Source of the DNA: Verrucomicrobiaceae bacterium
GTDB lineage: Bacteria; Verrucomicrobiota; Verrucomicrobiia; Verrucomicrobiales; Akkermansiaceae
DNA length: 64,000 bases
NCBI GenBank assembly: GCA_027484055.1
Contig: JAIXQH010000066.1
Coordinates: 42,941 to 106,940, forward strand
Reading direction: 5' to 3'
The notes below the pieces were generated by a model that ran no database searches, was not told the DNA's origin, and was given only the letters and a program-made list of their open reading frames with translations. This document shows, piece by piece, positions 8,973 through 17,356 of the stretch. A program made the translations under genes and the position numbers. The first letter of the stretch is position 1. Each line of letters begins with the position of its first letter.

Positions 8973-9002
8973 AGGTCTTATAGGTCCGCGTATAGGACCT
9001 AT
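8971..9002. repeat. Palindromic dispersed repeat filling the accC-thiE spacer
   Basis: Contains ATAGGTCC (8980-8987), a 7-base loop, and GGACCTAT (8995-9002), plus an adjoining partial unit ATAGGTCTT. It shares the 11-mer ATAGGACCTAT with the copy at 16197-16225, which also has a 7-base loop. Read on the plus strand, the stem is followed by six T residues, so it can also act as a plus-strand terminator. Confidence 0.6.
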
Positions 9003-9006
9003 TTTT

Positions 9007-10359
9007 TCACTTCACTCGCTCTTCTAGGTATCTGGCGACCCAGCCGATGTCGTAGGTGCCGGCGGCGAAGTCGGGGTGGGCGATGATTTCCTGTTGGAAG
9101 GGGATGGTAGTCTTGATGCCGCGGATCATGAACTCACCGAGCGCGCGCTTCATGCGGGCGATGGCGATTTCACGAGTGGCACCGGTGACGATGAGCTTGG
9201 CAATCATCGAGTCGTAATACGGCGGGACGGTGTAGCCAGAATAGACGTGGGTATCGACGCGGACGCCTTTTCCGCCGGGAGCGTACCAGAGCTCGATGGT
9301 GCCGGGGCTGGGGGTGAAATTGTTAAAGGGGTCCTCGGCATTGATGCGGCACTCGATGGAATGGCCGCGCGGGGAGGCTTCGAGAACGTGATGGGAGAGA
9401 GATTCGCCGGCGGCGACGCGGATTTGCTCCTTGATGAGTTCACAGCCCATGACCTCCTCGGTGACCGGGTGCTCGACCTGGATCCGGGTGTTCATCTCCA
9501 TGAAGTAGAAATTTTCCGCTGCTTCGTCGACGAGGTATTCGATGGTTCCGGCGTTCTGATAGCCGATGTTTTTGATGAGATTCACGGAGGCCTCGCCCAT
9601 GCGAGCACGGAGCTCGGGAGTGAGGAGGGGAGATGGGCATTCCTCGATGATTTTCTGGTTGCGGCGCTGCATCGAGCAGTCGCGTTCACCGAGGTGGATG
9701 AAATGGCCATGAGAGTCGCCGATGACTTGGAACTCGACGTGGTGGGGGTTGAGAACGAGTTTTTCGAGGTAACAGGAACCATTTCCGAAGCAGGCGATCG
9801 CTTCGTTGGAGGCGGCTTGGAAGAGGGAGATGAATTCTTCTTCTTTAAAGCACGGGCGCATACCGCGACCACCGCCGCCGGCAGTGGCTTTGATCATGAC
9901 GGGAAGGCCGATTCTCCGTGCCTCGATCAAGGCGGTCTCGGCGTCTGGCATGATGTCGGTGCCGGGGGTGATGGGGACACCATTGGCGATGGCGGTGGCG
10001 CGGGCGGTGGCCTTGTCACCCATCATGGAAATGACTTGATGGGAAGGACCGATGAAGGTGATGCCGGAGGACTCGCAAATCTCGGCAAAGCGGGCATTTT
10101 CCGAGAGGAATCCGTAGCCGGGGTGGATGGCGTCGGCACCGGTGATCTCGGCAGCGGCGATGATGCGGTCGATTTTCAGGTAGGACTCCTTGCTGGAGGC
10201 GGGGCCGATGCAGACGGATTCGTCGGCAAGCTGGACGTGCATGGAGTCCACGTCTGCCTCGGAGTAAACGGCGACGGATTCGACACCGAGTTCGCGGCAG
10301 GCGCGGATGATGCGGAGGGCAATTTCGCCGCGATTGGCGACTAGGACACGCTTGAACAT
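9007..10359 (-). CDS. accC: Biotin carboxylase subunit of acetyl-CoA carboxylase
   Basis: 450 residues, the canonical length. It carboxylates the biotin on AccB using ATP and bicarbonate, the first step of fatty-acid synthesis. The N-domain starts FKRVLVANRGEIALRIIRAC; the ATP-grasp glycine loop IKATAGGGGRGM lies near 160; the bicarbonate/biotin signature EMNTRIQVEHPVTEE near 290; then GHSIECRINAEDP. It sits 21 bases after accB, so the pair is surely co-transcribed; accA and accD are not in the window. The start follows accB at normal spacing with a GGAG-like site in the gap. Confidence 0.97.
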   Translation of the reverse strand: MFKRVLVANRGEIALRIIRACRELGVESVAVYSEADVDSMHVQLADESVCIGPASSKESYLKIDRIIAAAEITGADAIHPGYGFLSENARFAEICESSGITFIGPSHQVISMMGDKATARATAIANGVPITPGTDIMPDAETALIEARRIGLPVMIKATAGGGGRGMRPCFKEEEFISLFQAASNEAIACFGNGSCYLEKLVLNPHHVEFQVIGDSHGHFIHLGERDCSMQRRNQKIIEECPSPLLTPELRARMGEASVNLIKNIGYQNAGTIEYLVDEAAENFYFMEMNTRIQVEHPVTEEVMGCELIKEQIRVAAGESLSHHVLEASPRGHSIECRINAEDPFNNFTPSPGTIELWYAPGGKGVRVDTHVYSGYTVPPYYDSMIAKLIVTGATREIAIARMKRALGEFMIRGIKTTIPFQQEIIAHPDFAAGTYDIGWVARYLEERVK

Positions 10360-10380
10360 TTGAAGGAGTGGAAAGATCCG

Positions 10381-10845
10381 TTATTTGATGCGGAAGAGGA
10401 CGTCGCCGTATTGGACGGGGGTGCAGTCTTCGGCGACGCAGGCGATGATGGTGCCGGAGCGTTCGGCTTTGATCTCGTTCATGACTTTCATGGCCTCGAT
10501 GATGCAGAGTGTCTGGCCGACGGAGACGGAGGAGCCGACGTTGACGAAATTCGGCGCATCAGGAGCAGGCTTGACGTAGAAGGTGCCGACCATGGGTGAG
10601 GTGATTTCTGCGCCCTCGGCGACAGGGGTGGCGACGGCGGCAGCGGCGGCGGGACTAGCGACCGCCGGAGCGGAAATGGCAGCGGGGGTTTGGGCGCTGG
10701 GGAAAGCGGAGAGGAGACCACGGAGGTCATCGAGATCGGCTCCCTTTTTCAGCTTGAGGTGGAAGTCCTTCTTGGTGAGATCGAAGTGGGTGAGACCGTG
10801 CTCATTCATGAGTTCGACGATTCGACGGATTTCCTGGAGTTCCAC
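10381..10845 (-). CDS. accB: Biotin carboxyl carrier protein of acetyl-CoA carboxylase
   Basis: 154 residues. It carries the biotin that AccC charges and the carboxyltransferase discharges. The N-terminal helix (1-35, LQEIRRIVELMNEHGL) is typical; residues 50-78 form an Ala/Pro-rich flexible linker; the biotinyl domain (80-154) has the EAMKVMNE motif with the target Lys at about 120. It is first in the accB-accC-thiE run. Confidence 0.96.
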   Translation of the reverse strand: MELQEIRRIVELMNEHGLTHFDLTKKDFHLKLKKGADLDDLRGLLSAFPSAQTPAAISAPAVASPAAAAAVATPVAEGAEITSPMVGTFYVKPAPDAPNFVNVGSSVSVGQTLCIIEAMKVMNEIKAERSGTIIACVAEDCTPVQYGDVLFRIK

Positions 10846-11002
10846 GTGATTAAAAGGTTTGGAGTTAAAAGGGTGAGAATACAGCCTTGGCGCATTCCCG
10901 ATGCGGCTAGCTAGGAGTAGGGGGTAAAATGCGTCAAGCGGAATGGCGGTGAGAAATCGATGAAGGGTTGCGGAGTGGGTTCGGAGGATTTTAAATCGCG
11001 CC

Positions 11003-11632
11003 GTGATAGCGACTCAGCCATTTAACATACTTCCCCGGGATGGGATGCCTGGGGAATTCGTGCCGGGAGATTATTTTCGGAAACTTGAGCGCGAAGAGAT
11101 CTGCAAGGGGGCGCGCCCTCTGGAGGTGGACTTGGGTTGTGGTGATGGCTCATTTTTGATGACAATGGCGCAACAGTATCCAGAACGTGATTTCCTAGGA
11201 GTGGAGCGTTTGCTAGGGCGGGTGAGAAAAGTGTGCAAGAAAATCACTCGGCGGCGGCTTGAAAATGCAGGGGTCCTCCGGCTCGATAGTAAGTATGTCG
11301 TCGAGTGGCTTCTACCGCCGGAGAGCGTCTCGCGGCTGCATTTACTCTGTCCAGACCCATGGCCGAAGCTGAAGCATCATCGGCGGCGTTTGGTGCAGGT
11401 GGATTTCTTGGAAGCGGTCCGTAAAGTCCTCATTTGTGGGGGTGAATTTCTGTTCATGACGGATCACGAGGAGTATTACCGTTGGTCGGTGGCTCAAGTG
11501 GCAGAGCATGGGAAATTTGAGATTCTCGAGTGGGAGGAGGCTTCCTTTTTTTATCCAAAGACCGATTTCCAGGTCCAGTGGGAGGCCGAAGGCAAGCCGA
11601 TGTGGCGTCTGCGGTGCCGTAAGACCGCCTAG
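11003..11632 (+). CDS. trmB: tRNA (guanine-N7-)-methyltransferase
   Basis: 209 residues. It makes m7G46 in the tRNA variable loop from S-adenosylmethionine. The Rossmann SAM motif EVDLGCGDGSFL lies near 46; FLGVERLLGRV near 70; the family signature LLCPDPWPKLKHHRRRL near 118; MTDHEEYY near 152. It opens divergently from accB (157-base spacer) and converges on comEC, with stop codons overlapping in a shared CTAG. Confidence 0.95.
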   Translation: MIATQPFNILPRDGMPGEFVPGDYFRKLEREEICKGARPLEVDLGCGDGSFLMTMAQQYPERDFLGVERLLGRVRKVCKKITRRRLENAGVLRLDSKYVVEWLLPPESVSRLHLLCPDPWPKLKHHRRRLVQVDFLEAVRKVLICGGEFLFMTDHEEYYRWSVAQVAEHGKFEILEWEEASFFYPKTDFQVQWEAEGKPMWRLRCRKTA

Positions 11633-13893
11633 CGAGCCATGGGCGACAAGGTGATCTGCGAGTGATCGACAAATCCTTCGAGGCGCAGCGCACCTGCTGC
11701 GTCGATGTACACCGAAACACCGCCAGTCTCGCCTTGATGCATGACTTGGATGCCACGCGAGCGCCAGTAGGCGACGTTCTCGGGCTTGAGTTTTTCCGAA
11801 ATCGGGAAATCCGAATGCGAGGCGATGATGACTTGGGGACGCACCGCATCGAGGAATAAGTCGCTAAGGCTTAAATCACTCCGATTCCGCCCGGCGATGA
11901 TAAGGTCTGCGGCTAGATCTTGGCCGGATGCGAGCATGAGGCTCTCTGCTTTCATGCCGGCGTCACTGGTGAAAAGAATTTTCCAGCCCCGCCAGTGCAG
12001 CCGGTAAATAGCAACTCGCTCGTCGGCGAGGGTGTCTTGATTTCGCGATTCAGGAACGTGGAGAATTTCTAGTCGCGCCCCGTCAGGCATCGACAAGCTG
12101 CGGGCATTCTCGACAAAGCGGACTTTCACCCCTGCTTTCGGAGCATCCTTGACCCATGAGCGAAAGGTGGCGCTGCGTGATTGCAAGACGGGCAGCAGCG
12201 CTTGCTTGACCGGGAAGGTCTCCCAAACGGATGCACCACCACCGAGATGGTCACCATCTGGATGACTCACGATCACCGAGTCAGGAAAAATCCCGAGGTC
12301 ACGGAGCGACGGCACGATGAGCCCCTTAAACTGGAACGCATCACCACAATCGAACAACACCGCTCCAGTTTTACCACCGTAGAAACAACTCGCTCCCGCT
12401 CCATGCTCTAAATCGTAAACCAGTAGAAATGGCTGACTCGGCTGCCGAAGTTGAAGATGCCCACCAGGAACCGCTGCGAAGCCCTGCGCCGTCAGGACAC
12501 AGGCCTTCGCGACGTAGGCATTTCCTCGGTTGATCCACTGTGATGCATCCGGCAGCCATGGATAAAAGGCCGCGGAAATGAGCGCCGCGCTCAGCAGCAC
12601 GAACACCCAAGGCACCAAGAAAATTCCCGCGATCACCGAAATCGGCGTGATCATGCCGAAGTGAAATGCTGTCAGCGGTGCCGAGCCGATTCCCGCTGCT
12701 AGGGAGACACCGAGTGACTTCGCCAGATGTTTCCGGAGCCACAGCCACGCCCGCTGACGGCGATTCATCTGGGTCATCGGTAAATAAAGTTCGGGCTTGG
12801 CCATCCACGCGAAGGTCCGCGTCGCCCAGCTGCTGCCGATCGCGATGGCAGCGACTACGCCATAAGAAAGTTGCACCCCGGGCTGGAATAGCAGCCGACC
12901 GTCCCACAGCGTCGCCACGAGTAGGACTGCGCCCAGAGCATTGAGCAAATCCGGCCGCCTGCGGAATACGAAAGCCCCGAGGAAAACCGCCGCCATCCAC
13001 GCGGAGCGCAGGGCGGGCTGGCTATTTCCGCTCAACCACGAGTAGCCGAAAATGAACGGCAGTAGGATCGCCACCGCCCAGCGGCGCGGCACCCCGAGAC
13101 TACGGAGCACCAGCCACGCGATGCTGCCAACCATCGCCACATGCAGGCCGCTCACGGAAAAAGCATGCAAGGTGCCGCTGCTGCGGAAGGCAGTGATGAG
13201 TGCATCCGCGTCGAAGGGCTGCTCGCCGATGACCACCGCGCGGATCACCATTGCGGCTTCTGCATTTTCATCGAGGCCCGCCGTCACCGCCTCGCGGAAT
13301 CCACTCCGGAAATCCGCACCGAGCCTAGCCAGCGGACTCGTCACCACGTCTCCATGCACCCAGCTCGCATCGAAGTTGGCGGCTATGCCTTGATTTTTCA
13401 GCCAGGTTGCCGGATCAAATTCACCGGGATTCCTCGCCTTGGGTAAGGGCGTAAAAGCGCCGGATGCACTCACCCTAGAACCCGCCACTGGCAGCTCGTC
13501 TCCCCTGCCCTGCCAGCGGACGATCTCGCCACTGGCGACTTCCACGACGGCGGTCCAGCGGTTTGCTTGGCCTTTTGCATCTTTCAAGAGCACTCCAGTC
13601 ACCAGGCCCGGCGGCCTCATTAACAAATCTCGCTCCGCCTCCATGCAGACCTGAGTCCGCCACTGCCACACGGTCACGGCTAGGGCACTGCACAGCAGCC
13701 AGGCCGCGCCCAGTCGCCAGCCATTCAGAACCGCTCCGAGCAGCCCGCAGAAGCCTGCGAACACAAAGCCGAACGGAACATTCCACGCCGCCACGCCCAC
13801 GGCAGACGCAGCCGCCATGGCCAGCAGAAACAGAGGATGCCTCTGCTCATAGGCTCCCGCCCTGCGCTGGATGTTTGGTAAAATCGCCCACAT
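11629..13893 (-). CDS. comEC: ComEC/Rec2-family DNA uptake channel protein
   Basis: 754 residues. ComEC forms the inner-membrane channel that brings single-stranded DNA into the cytoplasm during natural transformation. Layout: N-terminal hydrophobic segments and a DUF4131-type soluble part (about 20-200); the ComEC core (about 220-480) with AFSVSGLHVAMV and SWLSGNSQPALRSAWMA; and a C-terminal metallo-beta-lactamase-like domain with SHPDGDHLGGG (near 540) and LFTSDAGMK. The HxDGDH zinc motif is kept, so the nuclease-like domain may be active. ComEA and pilus genes are not nearby. Its stop overlaps that of trmB on the other strand. Confidence 0.92.
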   Translation of the reverse strand: MWAILPNIQRRAGAYEQRHPLFLLAMAAASAVGVAAWNVPFGFVFAGFCGLLGAVLNGWRLGAAWLLCSALAVTVWQWRTQVCMEAERDLLMRPPGLVTGVLLKDAKGQANRWTAVVEVASGEIVRWQGRGDELPVAGSRVSASGAFTPLPKARNPGEFDPATWLKNQGIAANFDASWVHGDVVTSPLARLGADFRSGFREAVTAGLDENAEAAMVIRAVVIGEQPFDADALITAFRSSGTLHAFSVSGLHVAMVGSIAWLVLRSLGVPRRWAVAILLPFIFGYSWLSGNSQPALRSAWMAAVFLGAFVFRRRPDLLNALGAVLLVATLWDGRLLFQPGVQLSYGVVAAIAIGSSWATRTFAWMAKPELYLPMTQMNRRQRAWLWLRKHLAKSLGVSLAAGIGSAPLTAFHFGMITPISVIAGIFLVPWVFVLLSAALISAAFYPWLPDASQWINRGNAYVAKACVLTAQGFAAVPGGHLQLRQPSQPFLLVYDLEHGAGASCFYGGKTGAVLFDCGDAFQFKGLIVPSLRDLGIFPDSVIVSHPDGDHLGGGASVWETFPVKQALLPVLQSRSATFRSWVKDAPKAGVKVRFVENARSLSMPDGARLEILHVPESRNQDTLADERVAIYRLHWRGWKILFTSDAGMKAESLMLASGQDLAADLIIAGRNRSDLSLSDLFLDAVRPQVIIASHSDFPISEKLKPENVAYWRSRGIQVMHQGETGGVSVYIDAAGALRLEGFVDHSQITLSPMAR

Positions 13894-13935
13894 TGCTTTG
13901 ATTTTTCAGGCAAAGCAGATACTGGGCGCAAAGAG

Positions 13936-14730
13936 TCAACCCGGCTGATTCTGATTCATTTTTGCCAGAAACTCCGCCTCCTCCGCAGCGAGGATCTCCG
14001 CTTCGCTGAGCGCGGTCACTACTGGCTTACTTGAGGAAACGCCCGTGCTCCACTCATGCAGCTTGTGCGTCGCATTCGCCGAATGGCGCGTTTGTGGGAA
14101 GTCGGTGATGACTTGGTTCATGATGCCGACGGCCATTTCACGATCGCCCAGCACCTCGTCATACAGCTCCGCAAGGCGGAAGAGGAAATACGCGGCATCG
14201 TTCACCTGCCATTCCTGACTCTCCAGAGCCAGTCGGATCGTCGCGATGGCAGCGTGCGGATCTTCCAAGCTGTCTTTCTGGAGCTTCACAATCTCCACCC
14301 ACGGCAATCGATTCAGCGGATCGGCAGCGGCGGCCAAGCGGTAAGCCTCGATCGCCCCTTCGTAATCGCCCTGGGCCACCAGCGAGCGCGCTTCATTCAT
14401 CGGGTCTTTCTCAGCGACTTCGCCACTGTCATAGACCGACTGGGTGACTCGGTCTGCCATGAACGGAATCACATGGGCCACGAGAACCGTGCCGACTAAG
14501 CCTGCGGTGAGAAAGGTGAGGAGGATGCCATTGACCGTCTTATCGCCTTCGAGGTCTTGGAGTTTTTTCTCCATATCGGGCAAGAGTCCTTCTGGATCGT
14601 CGTCACCCAGCTCCTTCAATGCCGTGATTTTCTCAAGTTGCTTGCGGCTTTCTGCGCCTTTCCCGGCATACATCAGCCAACTACCGCCCACACCCACGAT
14701 GAGCACTCCATATAAAATCCACTTCAGCAT
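13936..14730 (-). CDS. TPR-containing inner-membrane protein
   Basis: 264 residues. Two membrane segments (about 4-22 and 67-90) flank a charged Lys/Glu-rich region; the C-terminal half has tetratricopeptide-like helices (about 112-225; LVAQGDYEGAIEAYRLAAAADP is a clear repeat). The tail is Glu/Ala-rich. It lies 42 bases upstream of comEC on the same strand, so the two may be co-transcribed, but no function in DNA uptake can be read. Probably a scaffold or assembly factor. Confidence 0.7.
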   Translation of the reverse strand: MLKWILYGVLIVGVGGSWLMYAGKGAESRKQLEKITALKELGDDDPEGLLPDMEKKLQDLEGDKTVNGILLTFLTAGLVGTVLVAHVIPFMADRVTQSVYDSGEVAEKDPMNEARSLVAQGDYEGAIEAYRLAAAADPLNRLPWVEIVKLQKDSLEDPHAAIATIRLALESQEWQVNDAAYFLFRLAELYDEVLGDREMAVGIMNQVITDFPQTRHSANATHKLHEWSTGVSSSKPVVTALSEAEILAAEEAEFLAKMNQNQPG

Positions 14731-14781
14731 GGCTCAAGATGCTCCGACGCCAAGCCGCCATGGAAGCGAAATATGATAAAT

Positions 14782-15144
14782 TTAGAGTCGCCGGGCGTTG
14801 CGCCCTTCGTCGATGAGTTTCCAAAACGACTTCGAACCCGCCAGCGCCTCATCCTCCGCCAGTGGCATTTTCGAGCGGAATTTAAAATCTGAAAACGTGC
14901 CCTTATGCAGCACGCGGTGGACGATGACTGAGCCCTCCTTCACCTCGAAGTAGAACCGGTAGTCCTTGGCCCGGAAGCGATACAGCACGCGCCCGTCGCG
15001 ATCAATTTTTCCGTATCGCTCGCCGTTCAAATTCGCGAGATCCTCCTTACCGACTTTAAACTCTTCGAGCAGTTCCAACTGTTCGAGAGTCCCAAGGGCA
15101 GAGAGCTCGGCGGCGCTGATTTCGTTAAAGACGATTTGAAACAC
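14782..15144 (-). CDS. RelE/ParE-like protein without visible antitoxin
   Basis: 120 residues. The core (about 40-92: DGRVLYRFRAKDYRFYFEV, then VIVHRVLHKGTFSDF) matches the beta-sheet of RelE/ParE-type toxins or their conserved non-toxic relatives. N-terminal 40 and C-terminal 30 residues (FWKLIDEGRNARRL) extend the usual 85-100-residue family. No small antitoxin gene lies beside it, and it precedes the TPR-comEC genes by 51 bases on the same strand. It may be a domesticated cytoplasmic regulator rather than a toxin. Confidence 0.6.
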   Translation of the reverse strand: MFQIVFNEISAAELSALGTLEQLELLEEFKVGKEDLANLNGERYGKIDRDGRVLYRFRAKDYRFYFEVKEGSVIVHRVLHKGTFSDFKFRSKMPLAEDEALAGSKSFWKLIDEGRNARRL

Positions 15145-15253
15145 CCCGGCAAGTTAGCGAGGCAGCCCGCGCCTGACTAGTGCCAAGTTCATCGGTGAAA
15201 TCGTGCACCAATTTGAGTTTGGGAATCCCGATCCCGGACTCTAGGATCGCCCC

Positions 15254-17299
15254 GTGAGCAAGGAAATGGGCACAGCACGGTGGCTGACGGACGGGAAATT
15301 TTTCCGCGCCGGTGGACAGCGTGTATGGATGCGGGCCGTGACCTACGGCCCCTTCCCCGGTGGCTGGCCGAAGGATTTTTCTAAGGATTTCTCACAAATC
15401 TCTGCCGCTGGCTTCAACGCGATCCGGCTGTACAGCCTGCCCGGACAGCACCTGCTCGATGCCGCTGCCGCGCAAGGACTCAAGGTCTTCGGCGGGCTGG
15501 CTTGGGGGCAAAATGCGGATTTTTTCCAAAATCCCAGCCTCTACAGCAGCGCACGGGTCGCCCTCGCGGAGTGCTTGCGCTCGCACCACGCCCACCCGGC
15601 GCTGGCGGGTATCTACGTCGGGAATGAGGTGCCCGCAGACCTCGTAAAATGGATGGGTCCGCTGAAGGTCCGCCACGCGCTCGAAGCGCTGATCCGCCTT
15701 GGCAAAGAACTCGCACCCGAGCTGTTGTTCGCCTACGCCAGCTACCCCAGCACTGAGTATCTGGAACCAGAAAATGCCGATTTCACCGCATTAAACGTCT
15801 ATTTGGAGGAGGAAGCCGCCTTCCGCAGCTACCTCAAGCGGCTGCACCACATCGCCGGGGATCGGCCACTGGTCATCTCTGAGTTTGGCCTCGATTCCCG
15901 GCGAAATAGCCTAGAACAGCAGGCGGCTACCCTCACCTGGGCGGTGCAAGCAGCCCGCGACTTAGAAACGGCCGGCCTGACCCTCTACGCCTGGAGCGAC
16001 CGTTGGTGGAATGCAGGGGCGGAGGTGTTGGACTGGGATTTCGGGCTGACGGACCGTGAGTACCGGCCGAAGCCTGCGCTTGCAGCGGTGCAAGCGCTGA
16101 CTGCCCAACCGAGCCTGCCGAAGATCGACTCATTTAGCGTCATCGTTTGTACTCGGAATGGGCGGTCGAGAATCGGCGCGTGCTTGCAGGCCATTCATAA
16201 GTCCTATGGGGCCAATAGGACCTATGAAACCCTCGTCGTGGACGACGGCTCCACCGATGGCACGGCGGACTTTGTGGAGGCGCATTTCCCATGGGTGCGC
16301 CTGATCCGCCTCGCTCCAAGTGGCCTCAGCGCTGCGCGAAATGCCGGTGCCGCAGCGGCTTCTGGTGCCATTTTCGCCTTCACGGATGATGACTGCGTGC
16401 CGGACCACGAGTGGATTTCGCGACTGGTCCCCTGCTTCCTCCGTGGCGACTTCGCCGCAGTCGGTGGGCCGAATCTTCCGCCGCCGCCGCGAAATTGGCA
16501 AGCGGCCGTGGTGGCCGCTGCGCCTGGGGCACCGAGCCATGTTCTCTTGGACGACGAGGAGGCCGAGCATCTCCCGGGCTGCAATCTCGCCGTCACCCGC
16601 GAGGCGTTTGAGGCGGTCCGTGGCTTTGACCCGCAGTTCCACACCGCTGGGGATGATGTGGACTTCTGCTGGCGGCTGCGGGATGCAGGCTTCCGGCTCG
16701 GCTTCGTGGCGGGTGCCTTCGTCTGGCACTCGCGGCGGCCGACGCTCGGAGCCTACCTCCGCCAGCAACTCGGCTACGGACACGCCGAGCGGCTGCTACT
16801 GGCCAAGCACCCCACCCGCTTTTCCAAACACGGCGGGGCAAAATGGCAGGGCTTCGTCTATGGCGGTGGCCCCGTCCGCGTCATGGCGGACTCGATCATT
16901 TATCACGGCCCGCTGGGTGATGCCGCTTACCAGTCGATTCACAACCGGATGCTACCGCTGCGTGGCTTGGAGCCTCCGTTCGACACGCCGCTGGCCAGAT
17001 TTTCGCTCCGCTGGGTCACTCCTCTGCAAGCGCGACTCCGCTCCTGGGCGAGAAATCGCAGCTTGGGTGGCCTCCCCCGCCGCGCTGCGAAAATCGAGCC
17101 CCCTAGCGCCACGACTGAGTGGGCGATGATGGCCAGCCGCGAGTCAGTCCTGCATGATTTACTGCTTGATGGTTGGCGGCCCGCCAGTACCGACGCCGCT
17201 TGGGATCTCGAAAAATCCGGCAGTCGCCTGCTCATGGCCACCGAAAAAGGCGAGGGCATGCCGACTCGCACACTCGTGCGAATCTGGGGGCCATCATGA
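15254..17299 (+). CDS. Fusion of a clan-A glycosidase-like domain and a family 2 glycosyltransferase
   Basis: 681 residues. Residues 1-290 form a TIM-barrel glycosidase-like domain: RAVTYGPFP, GFNAIRLYSLPG, the Asn-Glu pair in GIYVGNEVP (Glu about 125, acid/base position) and the nucleophile position in LVISEFGLDS (Glu about 210). Residues 293-590 are a GT2 transferase: FSVIVCTRNG, LVVDDGSTDGT, GLSAARNAGAAAASG, the metal-binding TDDDC (about 377), CNLAVTREAF and DVDFCWRLRDAG. About 90 residues follow without recognised fold. No signal peptide is evident, so it probably acts in the cytoplasm. The GT2 loop SYGANRTYE is encoded by a palindromic repeat (16197-16225). Substrates are unknown. Confidence 0.8.
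   Translation: MSKEMGTARWLTDGKFFRAGGQRVWMRAVTYGPFPGGWPKDFSKDFSQISAAGFNAIRLYSLPGQHLLDAAAAQGLKVFGGLAWGQNADFFQNPSLYSSARVALAECLRSHHAHPALAGIYVGNEVPADLVKWMGPLKVRHALEALIRLGKELAPELLFAYASYPSTEYLEPENADFTALNVYLEEEAAFRSYLKRLHHIAGDRPLVISEFGLDSRRNSLEQQAATLTWAVQAARDLETAGLTLYAWSDRWWNAGAEVLDWDFGLTDREYRPKPALAAVQALTAQPSLPKIDSFSVIVCTRNGRSRIGACLQAIHKSYGANRTYETLVVDDGSTDGTADFVEAHFPWVRLIRLAPSGLSAARNAGAAAASGAIFAFTDDDCVPDHEWISRLVPCFLRGDFAAVGGPNLPPPPRNWQAAVVAAAPGAPSHVLLDDEEAEHLPGCNLAVTREAFEAVRGFDPQFHTAGDDVDFCWRLRDAGFRLGFVAGAFVWHSRRPTLGAYLRQQLGYGHAERLLLAKHPTRFSKHGGAKWQGFVYGGGPVRVMADSIIYHGPLGDAAYQSIHNRMLPLRGLEPPFDTPLARFSLRWVTPLQARLRSWARNRSLGGLPRRAAKIEPPSATTEWAMMASRESVLHDLLLDGWRPASTDAAWDLEKSGSRLLMATEKGEGMPTRTLVRIWGPS
16197..16225. 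repeat. Palindromic dispersed repeat inside the GT2 coding region
   Basis: ATAAGTCCTAT, a 7-base GGGGCCA loop, then ATAGGACCTAT. Stem GTCCTAT/ATAGGAC (16201-16207 with 16215-16221). Shares the 11-mer ATAGGACCTAT with the accC-thiE spacer element. It is in frame, free of stops, and falls in a surface loop of the transferase. Confidence 0.6.
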
Positions 17300-17303
17300 A
17301 GCA

Positions 17304-17340
17304 CAAAAAGCCCCCTACGATGAAGTAGGAGGCTTCGTTT
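17304..17340. terminator. Bidirectional intrinsic terminator
   Basis: Stem AGCCCCCTAC (17309-17318) with GTAGGAGGCT (17325-17334), one mismatch, six-base loop; A-rich on the left and CTTCGTTT on the right. Lies between the convergent glycosidase-transferase and glycine-zipper genes. Confidence 0.75.
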
Positions 17341-17356
17341 GGATAGGAATCTGCGC

